In this document: positions 1-5,423 of the stretch, in pieces
Numbering within the stretch: position 1 is the first letter of the stretch
How the letters are laid out: each line of letters starts with the position of its first letter
Source of the DNA: Bifidobacterium breve
Lineage (GTDB): Bacteria; Bacteroidota; Bacteroidia; Chitinophagales; Chitinophagaceae
Length of the DNA: 5,732 nucleotides
Assembly (NCBI GenBank): GCA_943323935.2
Contig: CALPJR020000068.1
Span: 1 to 5,732, forward strand
Direction of reading: 5' to 3'
Notes under the pieces: model-generated
The model's database searches: none
The model's input: only the letters and a program-made list of their open reading frames with translations
What the model was told of the DNA's origin: nothing
Position numbers and translations under genes: made by a program

Positions 1-94
1 CATGTGTTCTAACGAACCAAGTAAAAGATAGTTGGTAAAGACAAATTAAAATAAGCGCAAATGTAAAAAAGCGCACTAATCCTTTGAGTTGCAT
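1..94 (-). CDS. secDF: Protein translocase subunit SecDF, N-terminal fragment (partial)
   Basis: An open frame starts at an ATG whose complement is at 92-94 and runs off the left edge, giving 31 residues that begin MQLKGLVRFFTFALILICL and end with SFTWFVRTH. A short basic start, one hydrophobic helix (about residues 8-27) and the Q-L-S-F-T-W pattern at the start of the periplasmic part match my recollection of Bacteroidota SecDF, in which SecD and SecF are fused into one chain. SecDF sits in the inner membrane and uses the proton-motive force to help pull secreted proteins through SecYEG. A TAnnTTTG box lies 28 bases upstream, and the FKBP lipoprotein gene ends 88 bases upstream on the same strand, so transcription could come from its own promoter, from readthrough, or both. 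Only the N-terminus is visible, so the fused SecD-SecF architecture is inferred. Confidence 0.8.
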   Translation of the reverse strand, partial: MQLKGLVRFFTFALILICLYQLSFTWFVRTH

Positions 95-122
95 AGTAGT
101 TTGGTTAACTTTTTTTAGTCGG

Positions 123-130
123 CAAATATA
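123..130 (-). promoter_or_regulatory. Bacteroidota -7 box (TATATTTG) upstream of secDF
   Basis: Read on the minus strand, this is a perfect match to TAnnTTTG, the -7 element of the primary sigma factor in Bacteroidota. It lies 28 bases before the secDF ATG, which gives a predicted leader of roughly 20 bases. No clear TTTG -33 element is visible at the usual distance; the nearest candidate, TTTT at 145-148, is too close. The site lies between the FKBP gene and secDF, so secDF probably has its own promoter inside the cluster. Confidence 0.55.
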
Positions 131-182
131 ATGGAAACAAGCCTAAAACGAGCCCTATTTGACCATTATTTTGAGGTGATCC

Positions 183-719
183 CTAGTTGATGCTCATTTC
201 AAAATAGAGCGGAGAATTGGCTGGAATGCTCCCATTTGCATTAGGGCCATATGCCAAAGAGGATGGGATGACCATTTTAATTTTCCCGCCTTTACCAATC
301 AAAGGCACGGCAATTTGCCAGCCAACAATTAAGTCCTTTAATGGAAAAGTAATGGTACCCTTATCAAATTGGATCCCAGTCATCAATTTACCTGTGTAAG
401 TCATTGTTAATGAAGTACATAGATTAGGCTTTGCTGTATCCCCAGGGGTGATGATTTGGTATAAAATGCCACTTGGGTGTATAGCATAAGTAATGCCATT
501 GTTGTTACAAAAAGCAATCATGAGTGCTCTTTGAGAAGCAGAACTATCATTGGTATATTGTGCTTTTACAGAACAAGCGGTGGATTGAGGGTCATTATTG
601 TCTGATTTACTACATGCCGCAAAAAGGGCTATTCCAGCAATGATTAAAAACAAGCTAAAAATGCTTGAAAATCTTGTTTTTTGAGTGTTTTTTGGGGTCG
701 ATTGGATCATGAGGATCAT
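183..719 (-). CDS. FKBP-type peptidyl-prolyl cis-trans isomerase, lipoprotein
   Basis: A 178-residue protein with a lipoprotein signal peptide: basic n-region (K10, K14, R16), hydrophobic core about 20-34, and lipobox FAAC with the lipidated cysteine at C36. It is followed by a flexible, acidic linker (SKSDNND). The C-terminal half, about 100-178, is one FKBP domain that catalyses prolyl cis-trans isomerisation. The active-site residues known from human FKBP12 have clear counterparts: Y108 (TYTG), F118-D119, F125, L130-I131, W134 (VGW), Y157 (LAYG) and F173. The enzyme should therefore be active, in the periplasm or on the outer membrane, helping exported proteins fold. Three more cysteines (C49, C71, C101) lie in the mature part and could form a disulphide. 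The start ATG overlaps the TGA of the upstream gene (ATGA) and follows an A-rich stretch, which argues for translational coupling; a second ATG at codon 4 (708-710) is possible. The next gene downstream is secDF. Confidence 0.9.
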   Translation of the reverse strand: MILMIQSTPKNTQKTRFSSIFSLFLIIAGIALFAACSKSDNNDPQSTACSVKAQYTNDSSASQRALMIAFCNNNGITYAIHPSGILYQIITPGDTAKPNLCTSLTMTYTGKLMTGIQFDKGTITFPLKDLIVGWQIAVPLIGKGGKIKMVIPSSLAYGPNANGSIPANSPLYFEMSIN

Positions 720-1027
720 TTTTTATTTTTTAAATGCTTGATTTCGTTAAAACGTTGTTCGTTCATTTCCCAGGTAAATTGCTGGTAAATCCAGCCAAAT
801 CCTAAAGAAATCAATACAATGGCGATTAATATCCAGATGATATTGCCTCTAGAATTAGCCACCATATTGGCTCTTTCATACCAACCCATCTCTGCAATCA
901 ACAAGACCACAATACCCATTAATAAACTGAAACTGAATCCTCTCAAAAAGGGTTTACGTTTATAATTAGGCAAACTGCGTTCTTTTTCCCAATAGGTATA
1001 AAAAGCATCTTCGTCTGGGTGAATCAT
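716..1027 (-). CDS. Small two-helix membrane protein of unknown function
   Basis: A 103-residue protein that I do not recognise. It has a charged N-terminal segment (MIHPDEDAFYTYWEKERSL, then a basic stretch K23-R29), a first hydrophobic helix about 30-47, a short loop (48-62) containing W49-Y50 and R60, a second helix about 63-82, and a charged C-terminus ending in HLKNKK. By the positive-inside rule both ends would be cytoplasmic. I chose the ATG at 1025-1027; an in-frame TTG two codons upstream overlaps a promoter box and is less likely. The gene overlaps the FKBP gene by 4 bp and both precede secDF, so a role linked to the cell envelope or protein export is a guess from context only. A TAnnTTTG box ends 3 bases before the ATG, so the message may be leaderless. 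The reading frame is well supported by the overlap and the membrane pattern, but no function can be assigned. Confidence 0.75.
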   Translation of the reverse strand: MIHPDEDAFYTYWEKERSLPNYKRKPFLRGFSFSLLMGIVVLLIAEMGWYERANMVANSRGNIIWILIAIVLISLGFGWIYQQFTWEMNEQRFNEIKHLKNKK

Positions 1028-1030
1028 GCA

Positions 1031-1038
1031 CAAATTTA
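1031..1038 (-). promoter_or_regulatory. -7 box (TAAATTTG) for the membrane protein-FKBP operon
   Basis: Perfect TAnnTTTG match on the minus strand. It ends 3 bases before the chosen ATG, so the transcript would be expected to start at or very near the A of the start codon. No good -33 TTTG is visible upstream. If the box is real, the mRNA has essentially no leader; otherwise the true promoter lies further upstream, within 1040-1105. Confidence 0.4.
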
Positions 1039-1069
1039 TGCATTGAAATCTGTATTCCCTTGCTTTAAC

Positions 1070-1077
1070 TATATTTA
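1070..1077 (+). promoter_or_regulatory. Possible -7 box (TATATTTA) for the YhhN-family gene
   Basis: One mismatch (last base) from TAnnTTTG, 27 bases before the chosen ATG at 1105. A TTG at 1043-1045 could act as a -33 element, but the 24-base gap is longer than usual. Together with the opposite-strand box at 1031-1038 it would form a compact divergent promoter region. Weak evidence. Confidence 0.3.
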
Positions 1078-1104
1078 GTGTACTTTTTTACGAAAATCAA
1101 AAGA

Positions 1105-1812
1105 ATGAAACCGTTTATTCAAAAATTTGGGATCACCATTTACCTACTCCTTTTAATGCTGCATTTATTTGCACAACTGCTTGGTTATACAAGTATACAA
1201 TATGGTTCTAAATTAGTCCTATTGCCATTACTGATGCTGTTCTTTTATGTACAACCATTTTTTGCGACTGCAGCTAAAAGCAAGTACCTCATTTTGTTTG
1301 GCTTGTTTGGATCTTTCTTAGGGGATGCTTTTTTATTGTCAGAAGCTTATTTTATTCCAGGGATGATTGCATTTATGACGACGCATATTTTTAATATTTT
1401 ATTTTTTCATCCATTGAAACCAAAAATGGGGGAGTCGAAAACTAAATTGTATGTATCCATTTTATTGTTAGCAGCTTTTTGTGCATTTGTGTATTTCTTT
1501 TTGAAGGATGCTATGGGTGCTTTAATTTATCCAATTTTAGTGTACATGCTTTTAATCTCCACTGCTGCAATCTATACTGTTAGAGCCTCGTTGAATCAAC
1601 AAGCAACAACGATTGCTAATTTATTTTGGACACCAGGGATGTTATTCTTTATAGCTTCGGATGCAGTACTTGCTTTTAATAAATTTTATTGGTCTACTCA
1701 AAGTCCAATAGACCATATTGGTTTAGTGACCATGGCCACTTATGGTGTTGCACAAATGTTATTGGTCAAAGGATTCCAATTGTTCTTTGCTAAAGAATCA
1801 ACTACAGCTTAA
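1105..1812 (+). CDS. YhhN/TMEM86-family membrane protein, lysoplasmalogenase-like
   Basis: A 235-residue, strongly hydrophobic protein with about eight predicted membrane segments. It carries the conserved pattern of the YhhN family (E. coli YhhN, animal TMEM86A/B): K36 followed by LVLLPLL, the G-D pair G73-D74 in GSFLGDAFLL, H94 in TTHIFN, S185-D186 in ASDAVLAFNKF, and the final Y213-Q217 segment before K222-G223. Animal TMEM86B hydrolyses the vinyl-ether bond of lysoplasmalogens, and some bacterial members have been reported to do the same; the polar residues in the membrane (D74, H94, D186) are the likely active-site region. The true substrate here is unknown. I chose the ATG at 1105, preceded by an A-rich leader; an in-frame GTG at 1078 would add nine residues but lies at or before the likely transcription start. 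The gene stands alone, divergent from the FKBP cluster and closed by the hairpin at 1851-1882. Confidence 0.85.
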   Translation: MKPFIQKFGITIYLLLLMLHLFAQLLGYTSIQYGSKLVLLPLLMLFFYVQPFFATAAKSKYLILFGLFGSFLGDAFLLSEAYFIPGMIAFMTTHIFNILFFHPLKPKMGESKTKLYVSILLLAAFCAFVYFFLKDAMGALIYPILVYMLLISTAAIYTVRASLNQQATTIANLFWTPGMLFFIASDAVLAFNKFYWSTQSPIDHIGLVTMATYGVAQMLLVKGFQLFFAKESTTA

Positions 1813-1850
1813 TTATATTTTTATAAAATAGTTTCGAAAATGGTAAAACA

Positions 1851-1882
1851 AAAAAGTCCTCCAATTGCTTGGAGGACTTTTT
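1851..1882. terminator. Bidirectional intrinsic terminator between the YhhN-family gene and groEL
   Basis: A perfect inverted repeat with 14-bp arms (1851-1864 and 1869-1882) and a TTGC loop. The core AGTCCTCC/GGAGGACT is GC-rich; the outer A5/T5 pairs supply the U-run on either strand. On the plus strand T runs from 1878 to 1884; on the minus strand the stem is followed by TTTTTTG then TTTT. It lies 38 bases after the plus-strand stop codon and 20 bases after the groEL stop codon, so it can serve both convergent genes. Confidence 0.93.
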
Positions 1883-1902
1883 TTATACTTTCTTAAAAGT
1901 GA

Positions 1903-3537
1903 CTAGTAACCCATTCCGCCCATATCAGGAGCGCCGCCACCATGTGGAGCAGCTTCTGGTTTTGGTTTGTCAGCAATCACACACTCAGTTGTTAACAACA
2001 TAGAAGCGATAGAAGCTGCGTTCTCTAAAGCAACTCTTGTTACTTTAGTAGGATCGATTACACCTGCTTTGAATAAGTTTTCGAACACTTCTGTTCTTGC
2101 ATTGAAACCAAAGTCGTCTTTACCTTCTTTGATTCTTTGAACAACAATAGAACCTTCGATACCGCTATTCTTCACAATTTGACGAAGAGGTTCTTCAATT
2201 GCACGACGTACAATTTGAATACCAGTATTCTCATCTTCGTTAGCACCTTTTAATTTTTCTAAACTTGCTACAGCACGAATGTAAGCAACCCCACCACCTG
2301 GTACGATTCCTTCTTCTACTGCAGCGCGTGTTGCGTGTAAAGCATCGTCCACACGATCCTTCTTTTCTTTCATTTCAGTTTCAGTTGCAGCACCTACATA
2401 AAGTACAGCTACACCACCACTTAATTTTGCTAAACGCTCTTGTAATTTTTCTTTATCGTAATCAGAAGTGGTATTCTCGATCTGCGCTTTGATTTGATTT
2501 ACACGAGATGTGATATCCGCTTTTTTACCTTTACCACCAACAATCACGGTATTGTCTTTGTCGATTGTGATAGAAGATGCTTGACCTAAATAAGATAAGT
2601 CTGCGTTCTCTAATTTGAATCCTTGCTCCTCGCTAATTACAGTACCTGCAGTTAGGATTGCAATATCAGTTAACATTTCTTTTCTTCTGTCACCAAAGCC
2701 TGGCGCTTTTACAGCAGCTACTTTAATAGTGCCACGTAATTTATTCACAACCAAAGTTGCCATTGCTTCACCTTCTAAGTCTTCTGCAATAATGACCAAT
2801 GGACGACTTGTTTGTGCTACTTTCTCTAAAATGTGTAAGATGTCTTTCATTGCTGAAATCTTCTTATCATAAATTAAGATATAAGGATTTTGCATTTCAG
2901 CTTCCATTTTTTCGCTGTTTGTAACGAAGTATGGAGAAACATATCCACGATCGAATTGCATACCTTCTACAACATCTACTGTTGTATCAGTACCTTTTGC
3001 TTCTTCTACTGTGATCACACCTTCTTTACCCACTTTGCTCATTGCAAGGGCAATTAATTTTCCAATTTCATTATCGTTGTTTGCAGAAATAGAAGCTACT
3101 TGCTCAATCTTTTTAGCGTCGTTACCAACAGTTTGAGATTGTGCTTTTAAACTTCCTACTACTTTTTCAACTGCTTTATCGATACCGCGTTTCAAATCCA
3201 TTGGATTTGCACCTGCAGTCACGTTTCTTAAACCTTCTCCAATAATTGCTTGTGCTAATACAGTAGCCGTAGTTGTTCCATCACCAGCTTGATCAGCGGT
3301 TTTGCTTGCTACTTCTTTTACCATTTGAGCACCAATGTTTTCGATTGGATCTTCTAAGTCGATTTCTTTTGCAACAGAAACACCATCCTTTGTAATAGAA
3401 GGTGATCCGAATTTCTTTTCAATAACAACGTTACGACCCTTTGGTCCTAAAGTTACTTTCACAGCGTTGGCTAATGTGTCAACACCTTTTTTCATTTTAT
3501 TTCTCGCTTCTAAGTCGAAAAAAATCATTTTAGACAT
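1903..3537 (-). CDS. groEL: Chaperonin GroEL (60 kDa)
   Basis: A full-length, 544-residue group I chaperonin (E. coli GroEL has 548). It forms a double seven-membered ring that encloses unfolded proteins and, capped by GroES, folds them with ATP in the cytoplasm. ATP-site motifs are all present: T29-L30-G31-P32, K50-D51, G85-D86-G87-T88-T89-T90, G414-G415-G416, D495 and the hydrolytic aspartate D398. Apical residues that bind substrate and GroES match E. coli at nearly the same numbers: Y199, Y203, F204, L234, L237, M259, V263, V264. The C-terminal tail is glycine- and methionine-rich but short and ends MGGMGY rather than in a long GGM repeat. The ATG follows an A-rich leader without a Shine-Dalgarno sequence. 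groES lies 47 bases upstream on the same strand with no terminator between, so the two form an operon, ended by the hairpin at 1851-1882. Confidence 0.99.
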   Translation of the reverse strand: MSKMIFFDLEARNKMKKGVDTLANAVKVTLGPKGRNVVIEKKFGSPSITKDGVSVAKEIDLEDPIENIGAQMVKEVASKTADQAGDGTTTATVLAQAIIGEGLRNVTAGANPMDLKRGIDKAVEKVVGSLKAQSQTVGNDAKKIEQVASISANNDNEIGKLIALAMSKVGKEGVITVEEAKGTDTTVDVVEGMQFDRGYVSPYFVTNSEKMEAEMQNPYILIYDKKISAMKDILHILEKVAQTSRPLVIIAEDLEGEAMATLVVNKLRGTIKVAAVKAPGFGDRRKEMLTDIAILTAGTVISEEQGFKLENADLSYLGQASSITIDKDNTVIVGGKGKKADITSRVNQIKAQIENTTSDYDKEKLQERLAKLSGGVAVLYVGAATETEMKEKKDRVDDALHATRAAVEEGIVPGGGVAYIRAVASLEKLKGANEDENTGIQIVRRAIEEPLRQIVKNSGIEGSIVVQRIKEGKDDFGFNARTEVFENLFKAGVIDPTKVTRVALENAASIASMLLTTECVIADKPKPEAAPHGGGAPDMGGMGY

Positions 3538-3584
3538 ATTCAGTTGTTTTTAAATTCTTAAATAAATTTCTTACTTCCTAACAA

Positions 3585-3878
3585 TTATACAATTGCTAAA
3601 ATATCGCTTTCACGCATGATCAATAGGTCTTGACCTTCAATTTGAATTTCAGTACCAGCATACTTGCCGTATAAAACTGTTTCACCCACTTTAACTGTTA
3701 CAGGCTCATCCTTTTTACCAGGACCAGCAGCTACAACTGTTCCACGTTGTGGCTTCTCTTTTGCAGTGTCTGGGATGATGATTCCACCAGCTGTCTTCTC
3801 TTCAGCAGCGGCAGGCATCACAATTACTCTGTCATGTAGCGGGGTAATGTTTAATTTTTTTGCTGAACTCTTAGCCAT
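3585..3878 (-). CDS. groES: Co-chaperonin GroES (10 kDa)
   Basis: A 97-residue protein, the normal GroES length. Seven copies form the lid of the GroEL cage. Visible landmarks are the N-terminal core [11 protein letters not shown] (10-20), the mobile loop about 25-41 with the hydrophobic I33-I34-I35 tripeptide that docks on the GroEL apical domain (E. coli has IVL), the GTVVAAGPG segment (46-54), the [15 protein letters not shown] strand region (64-78), and the typical ending of the family, [13 protein letters not shown]. The N-terminus ([10 protein letters not shown]) is a few residues longer than in E. coli. The ATG is preceded by an A-rich sequence. It is the first gene of the groES-groEL operon and is divergent from nusB; no CIRCE element is present upstream, so heat-shock control, if any, does not use the HrcA system. 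Confidence 0.98.
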   Translation of the reverse strand: MAKSSAKKLNITPLHDRVIVMPAAAEEKTAGGIIIPDTAKEKPQRGTVVAAGPGKKDEPVTVKVGETVLYGKYAGTEIQIEGQDLLIMRESDILAIV

Positions 3879-3914
3879 AGTTTATCTTTTTAATTGATTA
3901 ATATAAGTATAATG

Positions 3915-3985
3915 ATAACAACCATAACCATGCCATCTGCCTTTAATGCAAGTAGATAGGTCAAAATTTCAGTTCTGGTTGTTAT
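3915..3985. repeat. 10-bp perfect inverted repeat upstream of groES (possible operator)
   Basis: ATAACAACCA at 3915-3924 is repeated as its exact reverse complement TGGTTGTTAT at 3976-3985, with 51 bases between. The left arm is followed by a partial copy (ATAACCA at 3925-3931 repeats the start and end of the arm without the central ACA). The arms are too far apart for an efficient terminator and there is no T-run. Position in the groES-nusB divergent region, with the left arm overlapping a possible groES -7 box, suggests a two-site protein-binding operator. This is inference only. Confidence 0.35.
3919..3952 (-). promoter_or_regulatory. Candidate groESL promoter (CTTG ... TATGGTTG)
   Basis: On the minus strand TATGGTTG (3919-3926) differs from TAnnTTTG at one base and has CTTG (3949-3952) 22 bases upstream. 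This would give a leader of about 35 bases before the groES ATG. Competing one-mismatch boxes on the same strand are AAATTTTG (3962-3969) and TTAATTTG (4001-4008). No perfect box exists for groES in this region, unlike for nusB, secDF and yajC, so the groESL promoter may be of another class. Confidence 0.25.
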
Positions 3986-4041
3986 TTTGTTATAAGGAAG
4001 CAAATTAATGCCAAAAATGTCAGTTTTAAGCATTTTTATTA

Positions 4042-4049
4042 TAGATTTG
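4042..4049 (+). promoter_or_regulatory. -7 box (TAGATTTG) upstream of nusB
   Basis: Perfect TAnnTTTG match on the plus strand, 23 bases before the nusB ATG. The predicted transcript start near 4054-4056 gives a leader of about 18 bases. No clear -33 TTTG is visible at the standard distance. Confidence 0.55.
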
Positions 4050-4072
4050 CCACCCCAATAGCTCTTATAATT

Positions 4073-4987
4073 ATGATGAACAGAAGAAATATCCGAATAA
4101 AAGTAATGCAGGTCATGTACATGCTAGACGCTCAAAATGTTGAAACAGCAGCTAGTTTACTTCAAAAAGAGTTTGACAAGACCCGTAATTTATTCGTTTA
4201 CCTAGTTCATTTAGTGCACCAAATTGCAAGTTATGCAGAGATTGAGGCCTTGCAAAGAGCCTCCAAAAACCTTCCAAATCAAGCAGATTTAGCTGTCAAT
4301 ATCAAATTAGCTGGGAACAGCATTGTTTGGCAAACCCTAGAATCCGAAAAATTCAAAAAAGCCATCGATATCATCAAGCCACAACAATGGATTGACAAGG
4401 ATATGGTCAAATCTATTTTCCGTCAATTGGTGGAATCCCCCGATTACCAGTCTTATATTCTTGAAGAAAACCGAGATAAGTCCAAAGAATCTGCCATTTT
4501 AAAGTTCATTTTTGGAGAACTTATTTTAAAATCAACGAATGCCATTGAAACGATTGAATCACATTTTTCCAACTGGGACGATGATGGGGATATGATTATT
4601 GGTTTTATGTTGAATTATTTTCAAAAGCCAGGTTCAGTTGATTTCTTAGATGTAGTAGGAGATGAGAAGATGAAATTTGCAAAAGATTTATTGCGAACAA
4701 CCATTGAAAAAAAGGATGTGACTGAGTCGCTGATTGTACCTAAATTAAATAACTGGGATCCGGAACGTATTGCTGTTATTGATATGATTTTATTAAGATT
4801 AGGCGTATGTGAATTGCTTTATTTTGATACCATCCCTACAAAAGTGTCTATCAACGAATACATTGACCTTGCTAAGGAATATAGTACCGAACAAAGTGGC
4901 CATTTTGTCAATGGAATTTTGGATAGTATTCACAAAGAATTAGTAGCCAACGGTAAAATTCAAAAGGTAAGTCACAAAGCAAAGTAA
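4073..4987 (+). CDS. nusB: Transcription antitermination factor NusB (long Bacteroidota form)
   Basis: A 304-residue protein whose C-terminal third carries the NusB helical fold: residues 222-292, with the key stretch NNWDPERIAVIDMILLRLG (226-244), ELLYFDTIPTKVSINEYIDLAKEYS (247-271) and the H277-F278-V279-N280-G281-I282-L283 motif. NusB with S10 (NusE) binds boxA RNA and keeps RNA polymerase elongating through rRNA operons. E. coli NusB is about 140 residues. The Bacteroidota form is about twice as long: residues 1-20 (MMNRRNIRIKVMQVMYMLDA) match the usual NusB start, and a long helical, charged insert lies between that start and the C-terminal core. Two ATGs stand in tandem (4073 and 4076); I chose the first because M-x-x-R-R fits related proteins as I recall them. 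The leader lacks a Shine-Dalgarno sequence. The gene is divergent from groES and is followed 49 bases later by yajC. Confidence 0.95.
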   Translation: MMNRRNIRIKVMQVMYMLDAQNVETAASLLQKEFDKTRNLFVYLVHLVHQIASYAEIEALQRASKNLPNQADLAVNIKLAGNSIVWQTLESEKFKKAIDIIKPQQWIDKDMVKSIFRQLVESPDYQSYILEENRDKSKESAILKFIFGELILKSTNAIETIESHFSNWDDDGDMIIGFMLNYFQKPGSVDFLDVVGDEKMKFAKDLLRTTIEKKDVTESLIVPKLNNWDPERIAVIDMILLRLGVCELLYFDTIPTKVSINEYIDLAKEYSTEQSGHFVNGILDSIHKELVANGKIQKVSHKAK

Positions 4988-4998
4988 TTGGTTTACAC

Positions 4999-5006
4999 TA
5001 TCTTTG
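4999..5006 (+). promoter_or_regulatory. -7 box (TATCTTTG) upstream of yajC
   Basis: Perfect TAnnTTTG match in the nusB-yajC gap, 30 bases before the yajC ATG, predicting a leader of about 25 bases. No clear -33 TTTG is visible upstream. There is no terminator between nusB and yajC, so yajC could be transcribed both from here and by readthrough from nusB. Confidence 0.5.
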
Positions 5007-5036
5007 TATTCAAGTTTAAAACATAAACAAAACAAA

Positions 5037-5342
5037 ATGACACAAATTTTATTACAAGCGCCACAACAAGGTGGAACTTTTCAATTGATCATGTTAGGTG
5101 GTATTATCTTGGTTTTCTGGTTTTTCATGATACGTCCACAAGCTAAAAAAGCAAAAGAGCAAAAGAAGTTTATTGATACAATGCAAAAGGGTGATAAAGT
5201 CGTTACCATTGCTGGTATCCATGGTACAATCAATAAAGTAAACGAAGACAATACCATTCAATTGGAAGTGAGCCCAGGAAGTTATTTAAAGATCGAAAGA
5301 TCTTCTATTAGCTTAGAGTGGTCTCAAGCAATCAACAAATAA
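5037..5342 (+). CDS. yajC: Sec translocase accessory subunit YajC
   Basis: A 101-residue protein with the complete YajC layout. It has a short Q-rich N-terminus (QAPQQGG, 7-13), a single membrane helix about 16-33, the signature immediately after it, FFMIRPQAKKAKEQKKF (29-45), and a small soluble domain with GDKVVTIAGIHGTI (52-65) and a terminal hydrophobic strand. YajC associates with SecDF in the SecDF-YajC subcomplex of the inner-membrane Sec translocase; its exact job is unclear and it is dispensable in E. coli. I chose the ATG at 5037, preceded by a very A-rich leader. An in-frame TTG at 5004 overlaps the TAnnTTTG promoter box and is rejected. Its partner SecDF begins at the other end of this window on the opposite strand. 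A strong terminator follows directly. Confidence 0.95.
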   Translation: MTQILLQAPQQGGTFQLIMLGGIILVFWFFMIRPQAKKAKEQKKFIDTMQKGDKVVTIAGIHGTINKVNEDNTIQLEVSPGSYLKIERSSISLEWSQAINK

Positions 5343-5362
5343 GACAATTATTTAAATGATAC

Positions 5363-5414
5363 AATCCGAAATTAGACTCCATAAAAATTGGAAACTGATT
5401 TCGGATTTTTTTTT
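5363..5414 (+). terminator. Intrinsic terminator after yajC
   Basis: A stem of 13 pairs joins 5363-5375 with 5395-5407 (AATCCGAAAT with ATTTCGGATT, extended inward by a T-G wobble and two more pairs). After a small internal loop a 4-bp inner stem, TCCA/TGGA (5378-5381 with 5389-5392), closes a TAAAAAT loop. The T-run spans 5406-5414, its first two Ts belonging to the stem. It begins 20 bases after the yajC stop codon. Its T-run ends only 9 bases before the coaE ATG, so it may act as an attenuator for coaE. The minus strand lacks a T-run. Confidence 0.88.
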
Positions 5415-5423
5415 GACAAGCAT

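Noticed and set aside
95..182. Terminator between the FKBP gene and secDF
   Set aside because: No GC-rich inverted repeat followed by a T-run on the minus strand is visible; readthrough from FKBP into secDF is therefore possible.
217..399. Plus-strand open frame of 60 codons
   Set aside because: Antisense to the FKBP domain, which has all its active-site residues on the minus strand.
1078..1104. GTG start that would add nine residues to the YhhN-family protein
   Set aside because: It directly follows the possible -7 box at 1070-1077, upstream of the expected transcription start, and the ATG at 1105 has a better A-rich leader and family-like N-terminus.
2265..3553. Several plus-strand open frames (2265-2492, 2615-2872, 3335-3553)
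   Set aside because: All are antisense to groEL, an unmistakable full-length gene; they are by-products of its codon use.
3664..3897. Plus-strand open frame of 77 codons
   Set aside because: Antisense to groES and composed of residues expected from reading groES backwards.
3879..4072. CIRCE/HrcA operator or riboswitch upstream of groES or nusB
   Set aside because: No TTAGCACTC/GAGTGCTAA pair is present, and the region is too short and AT-rich, with no structured domain that I can recognise, to claim a riboswitch.
5004..5036. TTG start that would add eleven residues to YajC
   Set aside because: The TTG is part of the TATCTTTG promoter box; the added residues are polar and not typical of YajC, whereas the ATG at 5037 gives the normal length.
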